A DNA stretch of 55,359 nucleotides, taken from the NCBI GenBank assembly GCA_902596165.1, contig CACJSU010000010.1, positions 1-55,359 on the forward strand, read 5' to 3'. This document shows, one piece after another, positions 46,638-54,510 of this stretch. Positions within the stretch are counted from its first letter, which is position 1. Every line of letters begins with the position of its first letter. Position numbers and translations under genes: made by a program. The stretch comes from an uncultured SAR86 cluster bacterium. Its GTDB lineage: Bacteria; Pseudomonadota; Gammaproteobacteria; Magnimaribacterales; D2472. The notes under the pieces were generated by a model, which ran no database searches, was not told the origin of the DNA, and saw nothing but the letters and a program-made list of their open reading frames with translations.

Positions 46638-47498
46638 CTATTTAAAATGTGAGATTATTCTTGCAGAACTCTTCTCACAGCTTGGACCCATCAAGTGGAC
46701 TCCATCAATGCATGGAAGGTCCATAATTTTTTCTATTAATTCTTGGCAGATCTCTTCACCTGTTTCTACTGGTGAGTTACTCTCCTCTAGACGTTTAAGA
46801 ATTTCATCAGAGATATTGACACCCCATAAATTCTTTCGCATCCAGTCACCCTGTTTGGCTGATTTTAAAGGCCCCATGCCTATTATTACTTTACAGTCAT
46901 TAAAAGAACCTTGATCATTTAATTTTTCTGAGTATTGCTTAATAACATCATAATCAAAACAATATTGAGTTTGAACAAAATTAGCGCCCAGCTCTATTTT
47001 TGTAACTAATTTACTCAGCGCATCTGGTTTTGAAATTTGAGTATACAAATCATCAGCAGCGCCTGAGTAAATGGGCAATGATTTTTTTATTGCCGTTCCA
47101 TCAGATAAAGTTCCTTCTGAAATGACCTTACATAATTCAATTAATCCATTTCCGTTAAATTCATTCACAACCGCAGGTCCGTTTTCATCTGGCTGATCTC
47201 CACTCAAGCATAGGACTTTATTGATTCCAACTGACAGTGCTCCAAGCAAAACTGACTCCAAGGCAATCTGATTTCTGTCTCTGCCAGTCAGTTGTAAAAT
47301 CACATCCAATCCGCTTCTTTTAATCTCTGATGCCACCAGTAAACTATTTAAACGACTCTTGCAATTTGGTGAATCTGTTACATTTATTGCATCAGCAAGA
47401 CCAATAAGATCCTCAACATGACTTACACATTCGCCAAGGTCGGTTGTGACATCAGGGGTGGTCTCTGAGGTAAATATAAAACTATTGGTATTTAACAT
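46638..47498 (-). CDS. Methylenetetrahydrofolate reductase-like flavoprotein
   Basis: 286 residues, MTHFR TIM barrel. Residues expected from MetF are visible: Glu in TSETTPD (like Glu28), Asp in CLSGDQPDENG (like Asp120) and the FAD/folate segment VQTQYCFDYD. The protein is diverged from classical E. coli MetF, so a paralogue acting on other methylene-folate chemistry is possible. An in-frame GTG lies at 47510, but the sequence GGGAG just after it is the ribosome site for ATG 47498, which decides the start. It lies 97 bases after murA. Confidence 0.85.
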   Translation of the reverse strand: MLNTNSFIFTSETTPDVTTDLGECVSHVEDLIGLADAINVTDSPNCKSRLNSLLVASEIKRSGLDVILQLTGRDRNQIALESVLLGALSVGINKVLCLSGDQPDENGPAVVNEFNGNGLIELCKVISEGTLSDGTAIKKSLPIYSGAADDLYTQISKPDALSKLVTKIELGANFVQTQYCFDYDVIKQYSEKLNDQGSFNDCKVIIGMGPLKSAKQGDWMRKNLWGVNISDEILKRLEESNSPVETGEEICQELIEKIMDLPCIDGVHLMGPSCEKSSARIISHFK

Positions 47499-47595
47499 TT
47501 TTTCTCCCACAAAAAGAGTGATTACAGCATGCCTTCATAAAATCTGAAAACGATAATCTAACTAAACATAATAATTGTTTCTGAAAAAACCGCTA

Positions 47596-48855
47596 CTAAT
47601 TTGGTAATCTTGTTATGTCAGCACCAAGATATGATAGCTTTTCTTCAATTCTTTCATATCCCCTATCAATGTGATAGATACGATCTACAATGGTCTCACC
47701 TTTTGCACATAGCCCTGCTAGAATTAAGCTTGCGGATGCACGAAGGTCCGTTGCCATAACCGGCGCTCCATTGATTGAGTCAACTCCCTTCACAAATGCA
47801 TTGCTTCCCTTGACTGTTATATCGCAACCCATCCTGTTGAGCTCTTGAACATGCATAAATCTATTCTCAAAAACATTTTCTGTAACAACTGATGAACCCT
47901 TAGACAAAGCATTTAGTACAGTAAACTGTGCTTGCATATCTGTTGGAAAACCTGGAAATGGAGCTGTAGAAATGTCTACCGGCAAAATAGAATTATTTTT
48001 CATAACCAATTGAATTTTATCATCCCCTACATTTATCAAAGCTCCACTTAATTTCAATTTGTCTAAAATATTGTTCATGCGGGGGGCTTGAACATTTGAA
48101 ATAGTTACGTCACCACCCGTTATAGCTGCTGCAATCAAATAAGTGCCTGCCTCTATCCTATCCGCCGGAATAGAAAACTTTGTTCCAGTTAAATCTTCAA
48201 CGCCATCAATAATAATTTCATCTGTTCCAACCCCGCTAATTTTCGCTCCCATGGAAATAAGGAAATTAGCCAAATCTTCAACTTCAGGCTCTTTAGCAAC
48301 ATTTCTTAAAATAGTCTGGCCTTTAGCAAGGACCGCTGCCATCATAATATTCTCTGTTCCAGTTACAGATACTCCAGGAAAGTTAATTTCACAACCAACT
48401 AATTTTTTTGAGGTTGCTTCAATATAACCATTTTTTAACTCAATCTTGGCTCCAAGTTTTTCCAATGCATACAAATGAAAATTAACAGGTCTGGTTCCAA
48501 TCGCGCAACCTCCTGGAAGAGCAATTCTTGCAAAACCATAACGAGCTACAAGAGAGCCAAGCACTAAAATTGAAGCACGCATGGTCTTAACTAATTCATA
48601 TCTAGCCTCAAAGTCATGCAGTTTAGAGGTTGAAATTATGAAATCCATGCTTTCATTTAAAGTAATATCGGCGCCCATTGAGCCTAAGATTTCAAACATA
48701 GTTGTAATGTCTTGCAGATAAGGTAAATTTTTAAAAGTAATAGGTTGGTCGCTTAATATTGTTGCCGCTAACATTGGTAATGCAGCATTTTTTGCACCAG
48801 AGCATGAAATAGATCCAGAGAGTTTATTGCCACCAATAATCTTTAATTTTTCCAT
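47596..48855 (-). CDS. murA: MurA, UDP-GlcNAc enolpyruvyl transferase
   Basis: 419 residues, the EPSP-synthase-like fold. SGAKNAALPMLAA near the start, and the active-site Cys117 in LPGGCAIGTRPVNFHL, which is the fosfomycin target position and is retained. It catalyses the first committed step of peptidoglycan synthesis with PEP. It follows ibaG by 2 bases, the conserved mla-ibaG-murA order. Confidence 0.99.
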   Translation of the reverse strand: MEKLKIIGGNKLSGSISCSGAKNAALPMLAATILSDQPITFKNLPYLQDITTMFEILGSMGADITLNESMDFIISTSKLHDFEARYELVKTMRASILVLGSLVARYGFARIALPGGCAIGTRPVNFHLYALEKLGAKIELKNGYIEATSKKLVGCEINFPGVSVTGTENIMMAAVLAKGQTILRNVAKEPEVEDLANFLISMGAKISGVGTDEIIIDGVEDLTGTKFSIPADRIEAGTYLIAAAITGGDVTISNVQAPRMNNILDKLKLSGALINVGDDKIQLVMKNNSILPVDISTAPFPGFPTDMQAQFTVLNALSKGSSVVTENVFENRFMHVQELNRMGCDITVKGSNAFVKGVDSINGAPVMATDLRASASLILAGLCAKGETIVDRIYHIDRGYERIEEKLSYLGADITRLPN

Positions 48856-48857
48856 AT

Positions 48858-49079
48858 TTAAGCCATCTCTGAGGGAGTTTTTGTATCTAAGCTCAGGGCA
48901 TGTAACTCGCCAGTCTGAAATTGTTCTTTCAAAACGCTTAAAACTAACTTATGTCGCTGAAGAGTATTTAAACCCTCAAACTCATTGCTCACAATCAAAA
49001 CTTTAGAATTGCAATCTTCACCATCAAAAGATATTTCAGCTTCTGGGAATTTTGACTTCAGAAATTGAGTTAAATCCAT
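48858..49079 (-). CDS. ibaG: IbaG/BolA family protein
   Basis: 73 residues, the BolA fold: LKSKFPEAEISFDGEDCNSKVLIVS (in part) and FEGLNTLQRHKLVLSVLKE. The H in the LQRHKLV segment is the conserved BolA/IbaG metal-cluster ligand position. IbaG works with monothiol glutaredoxins in iron-sulfur handling and is always near murA in gammaproteobacteria. It lies between mlaC and murA. Confidence 0.92.
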   Translation of the reverse strand: MDLTQFLKSKFPEAEISFDGEDCNSKVLIVSNEFEGLNTLQRHKLVLSVLKEQFQTGELHALSLDTKTPSEMA

Positions 49080-49100
49080 AATATTTTTATCCCAGGACGA

Positions 49101-49715
49101 TTAATCAAGATTAGCATCTGAAGTCCAATGCTTGATTACCTCATCAATATTTTCATTGTGTTCGCTGGCAAGAGCTTGGAATTGATTCCTAAAAGTTAGG
49201 CCTAAATTTACCCCATTTACAATAATATTTATAATCAACCAATTCCCATTTTTATCTTTTCTTACCTTATAAGTGATTGGATAGATGTTGCTGGAAGTAA
49301 TTAAATTTTGCTGAACATCTTCAGTTTTTTGAAACTCAGATAACTCTGGAAAAATAGTAACAATTTTTTGATCGCCCCATTGGGCTAAAGTGGAAGAGTA
49401 TGTATCAAGCAAAGAAGCTTTAAAAGTTTCGATAAATTCAAGCCTTTGCGCCTTTGAAGCAGCAAGATAATACTTTTTACCCATTACGCTTGCACCCACT
49501 CTTCGAAAATCAACCATGGGCTCAAAAATAATATTAATTTTATCCTTAAATAATTCAGGGTCCTCAGCAAAAAGCTCTTGATTATTTATTATTACATTCA
49601 CCATTTCTTGAGCTTGAGTATCAATAAATTTGTGAGGGTTAGATGCAATAATTGCATTGCTGTGGAAAGATACAATTCCAAGAAAAAAAGCAAGAGATTT
49701 TAAAGTAATATTCAT
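49101..49715 (-). CDS. mlaC: MlaC, periplasmic phospholipid carrier
   Basis: 204 residues. Signal peptide (about 1-24), then a family-typical TQAQEMVNVIINN, FDRI-type region (here IIFEPMVDFRRVGASVMGKKY, in part), and VNGVNLGLTFRNQF near the end. It shuttles phospholipid between the outer-membrane MlaA complex and the inner-membrane MlaFEDB. In relatives the order is mlaFEDCB-ibaG-murA. Here mlaF, E, D and B are not adjacent: the upstream neighbour is the divergent kdsD, 39 bases away. Confidence 0.9.
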   Translation of the reverse strand: MNITLKSLAFFLGIVSFHSNAIIASNPHKFIDTQAQEMVNVIINNQELFAEDPELFKDKINIIFEPMVDFRRVGASVMGKKYYLAASKAQRLEFIETFKASLLDTYSSTLAQWGDQKIVTIFPELSEFQKTEDVQQNLITSSNIYPITYKVRKDKNGNWLIINIIVNGVNLGLTFRNQFQALASEHNENIDEVIKHWTSDANLD

Positions 49716-49754
49716 AGGGGTATTATAACATTAGTAAAAAACTATAAATTAAAT

Positions 49755-50729
49755 ATGAAAGATAGAGATTTTATCAGTTCAGCCTTAAATGTGATTGCAA
49801 TAGAGTCAAAGGCTGTGATGAATTTAAGTAATCAAATACAGCCTGATTTTGAAAATCTATGTATGAATATTCTAAATACAAAGGGAAAACTTATCTTGAT
49901 GGGAATTGGTAAATCTGGTCATATTGCTCAAAAAATTTCAGCAACACTATCAAGCACTGGCACTTCATCATTTTTTATACATCCAACTGAAGCTGCGCAT
50001 GGTGATTTAGGAATGATCAGTAAGAAAGACGCTATTTTGATTTTATCAAATTCAGGAGAAACGAAAGAAATAATTGAAATTTTACCTGCATTAAAACGTT
50101 CAACCTCAAATATTTTTACCCTTACCAATAATGATCAATCAACTATTGCAAAAGCTGGCAAAATTAATTTAACAATAAATGCTGGTGAAGAAGCTTGCCC
50201 ATTAGATCTGGCACCAACATCCTCAACTACAATTGCATTAGTTTTTGGAGATGCCCTAGCAATAGCTCTACTGGAGGCTCGAGGCTTCGGTAAAGATGAT
50301 TTTGCAAAATCTCATCCGGCTGGACAGCTTGGAAAAAAACTCACGACACTAGTTCAAGATTTAGCACTCATGAATGATAAAGCGCCAATAGTAGATCAAG
50401 CCACTTTGTTAAAGGATGCATTAATAGAAGTAACTGAAAAAAAACTTGGGGTAACATTAGTTTCAGATGATAAAAAAGTGATTGGAATTTTTACAGACGG
50501 TGATCTGAGAAGATGCCTAAATGATGACGTAGATTTAAAAAAGACGCCTATAAAAGATGTAATGACTGCTAACTTTAAAAGCATTAAATGCAATGCTCTA
50601 GCTATTGATGCTGCTGAAATTATGGAAAGAAATAAAATTTTTAGCTTAGTTGTTAATTCCTCAAAAAATAAAGCAGATAACATAGGCATTATTACCATGC
50701 ATCAACTTCTCGAAGCAAGAATCATATAA
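49755..50729 (+). CDS. kdsD: Arabinose-5-phosphate isomerase
   Basis: 324 residues. An SIS domain (MGIGKSGHIAQKIS, THAAHGDLGM-type text here PTEAAHGDLGMI, SNSGETKEI) and two CBS domains (about 205-320; FTDGDLRRCL, DVMTANFKSI). It converts ribulose-5-phosphate to arabinose-5-phosphate, the substrate of KdsA in this window. In most relatives kdsC and lptC separate it from lptA; both are missing here. Confidence 0.96.
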   Translation: MKDRDFISSALNVIAIESKAVMNLSNQIQPDFENLCMNILNTKGKLILMGIGKSGHIAQKISATLSSTGTSSFFIHPTEAAHGDLGMISKKDAILILSNSGETKEIIEILPALKRSTSNIFTLTNNDQSTIAKAGKINLTINAGEEACPLDLAPTSSTTIALVFGDALAIALLEARGFGKDDFAKSHPAGQLGKKLTTLVQDLALMNDKAPIVDQATLLKDALIEVTEKKLGVTLVSDDKKVIGIFTDGDLRRCLNDDVDLKKTPIKDVMTANFKSIKCNALAIDAAEIMERNKIFSLVVNSSKNKADNIGIITMHQLLEARII

Positions 50730-50735
50730 AAAGCA

Positions 50736-51137
50736 ATGTTGAAAAGACCTAAATTTTTATTAATCATACTTGGATTTTTTTATCTCTCTATTTCGGCCTC
50801 AGAAGAAAGTTCAACCTTTCAAAATATTTCAATCCAATCAGATCAAGTTACTGTTGATCAAGAAACCAGGCAATTAGCTTTCAAAAATAATATTAGAATA
50901 AAAATTGATAACTACGTTATCAAAGGTACTAATGCCCTTCTCAGCCAAAAAGATAAAAAATTAGAAATATTTGGAAAACCGGCAACAATTAAATCTAATG
51001 CAATCGATGGTGAAGCAGAAATATTTGTAATCTATCCAAATAAATCTATGAATTTAATTGGAAACGCAAAACTCTTAAACCAAGGAAATTCAATCATGTC
51101 CAATCTCATTACTTATCAAATTAGTCCAAGTGAATAG
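50736..51137 (+). CDS. lptA: LptA, periplasmic LPS transport protein (short)
   Basis: 133 residues (E. coli 185). A signal peptide (about 1-21, ending SISAS) precedes an OstA/LptA beta-jellyroll: IQSDQVTVDQETRQLAFKNNIRI (in part), then repeated short strands. It carries LPS from the inner-membrane LptBFG complex to LptDE. An LptC protein would have a membrane anchor and DUF1239 text instead, but with such a short sequence it could be playing both parts. It lies 6 bases after kdsD and overlaps lptB by 8 bases. Confidence 0.85.
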   Translation: MLKRPKFLLIILGFFYLSISASEESSTFQNISIQSDQVTVDQETRQLAFKNNIRIKIDNYVIKGTNALLSQKDKKLEIFGKPATIKSNAIDGEAEIFVIYPNKSMNLIGNAKLLNQGNSIMSNLITYQISPSE

Positions 51138-51855
51138 CAATCCTCTAAGTTTATTCAATATTGAGAAGATCCTTGGCTCCAAAAAGATCCTTTCGGATAT
51201 AAGTTTCTCAATTGGTGCGAACGAAATTGTTGGTTTACTTGGCCCAAATGGTGCGGGAAAAACAACAGCCTTTTACATAGCTGCAGGTATACTTTTTCCT
51301 AACCAAGGCAGAGTATTAATCAATAACAAAGATGTCACAAATGCTCCAATGCATACTCGAGCTAATTTAGGATTAGGCTACCTACCTCAAGAAGCATCAA
51401 TATTCCCTGATCTGAGCGTTGAAAATAATCTTTTAGGGATAGCACAATTAAATAAGGAAAATAAAGATCAAACAACTCAAAGAGTCGCAAAAATTGTCGA
51501 TGAGTTTGATTTAAAAAAAATACTTAACATAAAGGGAAGAATGTTGTCTGGCGGGCAAAGAAGAAAAGTTGAAATAGCACGCACTTTGATTTGCGAACCC
51601 AGCATTATGCTTTTAGACGAGCCTTTTGCTGGCATTGATCCCATTGCTATTGAAGAAATTAAAGAGTTACTTCAAGAAATTTGTAATAAAAACATTTCGA
51701 TTTTAATTACAGATCACAATGTTAGAGAAACATTAAGCTTGTGTAACAAAGCTATTATTCTCAGTGAGGGTAGTATTATTGCGGAAGGCAGTGAGAAGAA
51801 ATTAAAAGAAAATGCTCATGTTCAAGACAAATATTTTGGCAAAATGTTTGCTTAA
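51130..51855 (+). CDS. lptB: LptB, ATPase of the LPS exporter
   Basis: 241 residues, an ABC ATPase. Walker A GPNGAGKTT, signature LSGGQRRKVEIART, Walker B IMLLDEPFAGIDP, and the H-loop ITDHNVRETL, which is the LptB-type H-loop. The start is GTG at 51130, inside the lptA end. Partner LptFG genes are not in the window. Confidence 0.98.
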   Translation: MNSNPLSLFNIEKILGSKKILSDISFSIGANEIVGLLGPNGAGKTTAFYIAAGILFPNQGRVLINNKDVTNAPMHTRANLGLGYLPQEASIFPDLSVENNLLGIAQLNKENKDQTTQRVAKIVDEFDLKKILNIKGRMLSGGQRRKVEIARTLICEPSIMLLDEPFAGIDPIAIEEIKELLQEICNKNISILITDHNVRETLSLCNKAIILSEGSIIAEGSEKKLKENAHVQDKYFGKMFA

Positions 51856-51858
51856 AAG

Positions 51859-53124
51859 ATGACGATTAAGCTTGTAAGAGAATTTAAACAAAATCAGCAG
51901 TTATCAATTACTCCACAATTAAAAAAATCAATTGATCTACTGCAGCTTTCAAGACTGGAAATTATTAATAAAATTAATAATGAAATTGAAGAGAATCCTT
52001 TTCTGAAGAAAGACTTTGATCATGCATCAACTACAGGATTTGATGACATGGATCTTTTGGAGAATTTACCCAATGAATTAACTTTACAGCGCCATCTTAA
52101 AAATCAATTACAGGAGATGAAACTTAGCAATGCTGAAACAAAAATTGCAATAGTAATTATCCAATCTTTAGAAGAAAATGGTTTGCTTCAGATAGATCTT
52201 GATGAAATAGAAGAGCTGATGGAGTATGCCTACTCTATAAAAGAAATAAAAAATGTTTTATGTAATGTCATTCATGAGCTTGACCCATCTGGGGTTGGTG
52301 CAAGAAATTTTAAAGAAACAATTTATATACAATTAAAGAAACAAGCGCTTCCAATCGATGAATTAGAAATTGCAAATAAATTTTTATTTGATCCGCAATT
52401 CTCTTGTTTTGAGGATGCAAGAGCTAATTTAACAACTCATTACTCTGAACATTCTGTACATTCTGCACTTAAGAAAATTAAACAATGCGATTTATCTCCG
52501 GGTTTAAAATTTGAATCTACTCATCTCATCCAACCTGATTTAGAGGTGATTCCAGACAATAATCAAAACCTTAGCGTAAAGTTTAAGCAAGAAAATTTTC
52601 CCTTAATCAGCTTAGATGAAGATTTAGAAAAATTAGTTAAAAATAAACAAAATAAAGCAAGCAAAGAATTAAAAGAAAAAATGGGAGAAGCAAAGTGGTT
52701 GATTAGGGCAATCAATAAAAGAAATGAAACTGTTCAAAAAGTAGGTGCATTGATTTGCAAAATACAAGCTGATTTTCTTTCAAATAACTCTGCTGAATTG
52801 AAGCCTCTTTCAAATATTGAGCTTGCAAAAGAGCTAAAAATCAGCGCATCAACTGTCTCAAGAATTTTAAGATCAAAATATATTCAAACGCCTAAAGGTG
52901 CCATCTCAATGAAATCACTCTTGGTTAGTTCTGTTTCTAAGACTAGAAAAGTTACTCCAATGCAATTAATGGAAGAAATCCAAAAGATAGTTGAAGAAGA
53001 AAGAAAAAAATTAAGCGATCAAAAAATTTCAGATCTACTTAATAAACGGGGATTTAATCTTGCTCGAAGAACAATCTCCAAATATCGAAAAAAAATAAAT
53101 CTACCAAGTTCAAGGAATAGATAA
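51859..53124 (+). CDS. rpoN: RNA polymerase sigma-54 factor, short acidic region II
   Basis: 421 residues (E. coli 477). Region I is recognisable as QQLSITPQLKKSIDLLQLSRLEI with its Gln/Leu pattern (given in part). The usual long acidic region II is reduced to about 25 residues (about 50-78). The core-binding and helix-turn-helix domains follow (IELAKELKISASTVSRILRSKYI, in part), and the RpoN box is ARRTISKYRKK near the C terminus. Activator-dependent transcription needs enhancer-binding proteins, not seen here. The usual downstream genes hpf, ptsN and rapZ are missing; mgtE follows. Confidence 0.95.
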   Translation: MTIKLVREFKQNQQLSITPQLKKSIDLLQLSRLEIINKINNEIEENPFLKKDFDHASTTGFDDMDLLENLPNELTLQRHLKNQLQEMKLSNAETKIAIVIIQSLEENGLLQIDLDEIEELMEYAYSIKEIKNVLCNVIHELDPSGVGARNFKETIYIQLKKQALPIDELEIANKFLFDPQFSCFEDARANLTTHYSEHSVHSALKKIKQCDLSPGLKFESTHLIQPDLEVIPDNNQNLSVKFKQENFPLISLDEDLEKLVKNKQNKASKELKEKMGEAKWLIRAINKRNETVQKVGALICKIQADFLSNNSAELKPLSNIELAKELKISASTVSRILRSKYIQTPKGAISMKSLLVSSVSKTRKVTPMQLMEEIQKIVEEERKKLSDQKISDLLNKRGFNLARRTISKYRKKINLPSSRNR

Positions 53125-53154
53125 TTCATAATCTAGTGAGTTAGAATTGAGAGT

Positions 53155-54510
53155 ATGAATGAGATAACCCCTCACAAGTACTCGTCTGAAGATCTTCTCA
53201 AAAGAATTCAGGGGCAAGAGGTTGAGCTCTCAATTAATCAAATTAAGAGAATTCTATCTGGAATGAATCCTTCTGAAGTAGCTCACAGCATAGAGTCTTT
53301 GCCACCTAAAGAAAGAAAATTTTTATGGTCACTGATTGATATAAAAAATGAAGGTGAGATTATTGCAGAATTACATGATGAAATTCAGCAAGAGCTTATT
53401 TCAGAGATTTCATCGGAAGAACTGCTAACTATAATTCGTGATTTAGAGCTAGATGAAATTGTAGATATTCTTCAAATTCTCCCTGATCAAAAAACAGAAA
53501 ATATTTTGTCTGCTATGTCGCAAAGGGATAGGCAAAGAATTCGAGAAGCCCTAGTGTATCCTGAAGATTCAGCTGGTGGACTCATGAATACTGATGTTAT
53601 CAGTGTCAGGCCAAAGCATAACTTAGAAGTAGTAATGAGATATCTTCGTGCTCAAAGAAAGCTACCTAAAAATACCGATCAAATCTTTGTTGTCTCAAGA
53701 GAAAATAAATATCTAGGTTCTATACCCATTTCCTTAATTGTTGTCTCAGATCCGACTCTCAACGTAAGAGAGCTAATGGAAACAGAAACTAAACCTTTAG
53801 AAGCAAATTTAAATGATAAAGATGTATCAAGATTATTTGAACAAAATGATTGGGTATCAGCGCCAGTGGTAGATGAGGAATCAAGGCTGATTGGAAGAGT
53901 AACAATTGATGATGTTGTTGATGTGATCATGGAAGATGCAGATCAAAATTTTCTTGGGATGGCTGGAGTTGCTGAAGATACATTTGCTGCTCCAGCTCGA
54001 GCTGCAAGGAGTAGAATTTTATGGCTATCAATTAATCTCCTGACAGCATTTATAGCATCTATGACAATAAGTCTTTTTCAAGCAACGATTGATCAAATAG
54101 TATATTTAGCTATCTTGATGCCTATTGTTGCAAGCATGGGTGGAGTTGCTGGCACTCAAACTTTAACAATTATGATTCGAGGATTAACGCTACAACAAAT
54201 TAATCACTCGAATCTAAAATGGCTATATAAACGAGAAGTAGCGGTTTCAATTATTAATGGAATCTTGCTAGCCGTCCTGGTCGGTGGAATAACCTATCTT
54301 TGGTTTGATGACATGATTATTGCATCTCTGATTTGTGCGGCTATGATTACAAACTTAATATCCTCAGCAATTGCAGGTATTTTTATACCTATAATTTTAC
54401 GAAAATTTAATCAAGATCCAGCGATTGCTGGAAGCGTTGTTGTAACAACTGTGACCGATGTAATAGGTTTCTTTTCTTTTCTAGGTCTTGCTACTTTATT
54501 TCTTGTTTAA
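53155..54510 (+). CDS. mgtE: MgtE magnesium transporter
   Basis: 451 residues. MgtE N domain (about 30-135, helical repeats with EIVDILQILPDQ), a pair of CBS domains (about 140-260; YPEDSAGGLMNTDVI, APVVDEESRLIGRVTIDDVVD in part), and five membrane helices from about 285. PIVASMGGVAGTQTLT is the conserved pore segment. Magnesium binding to the N and CBS domains gates the channel. It is separated from rpoN by 30 bases and overlaps the convergent yhdP stop by 20 bases. Confidence 0.96.
   Translation: MNEITPHKYSSEDLLKRIQGQEVELSINQIKRILSGMNPSEVAHSIESLPPKERKFLWSLIDIKNEGEIIAELHDEIQQELISEISSEELLTIIRDLELDEIVDILQILPDQKTENILSAMSQRDRQRIREALVYPEDSAGGLMNTDVISVRPKHNLEVVMRYLRAQRKLPKNTDQIFVVSRENKYLGSIPISLIVVSDPTLNVRELMETETKPLEANLNDKDVSRLFEQNDWVSAPVVDEESRLIGRVTIDDVVDVIMEDADQNFLGMAGVAEDTFAAPARAARSRILWLSINLLTAFIASMTISLFQATIDQIVYLAILMPIVASMGGVAGTQTLTIMIRGLTLQQINHSNLKWLYKREVAVSIINGILLAVLVGGITYLWFDDMIIASLICAAMITNLISSAIAGIFIPIILRKFNQDPAIAGSVVVTTVTDVIGFFSFLGLATLFLV

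Noticed and set aside
47499-47595. A riboswitch in the 97-base spacer before the MetF-like gene
   Set aside because: Too short and without recognisable SAM-, B12- or THF-type conserved cores.
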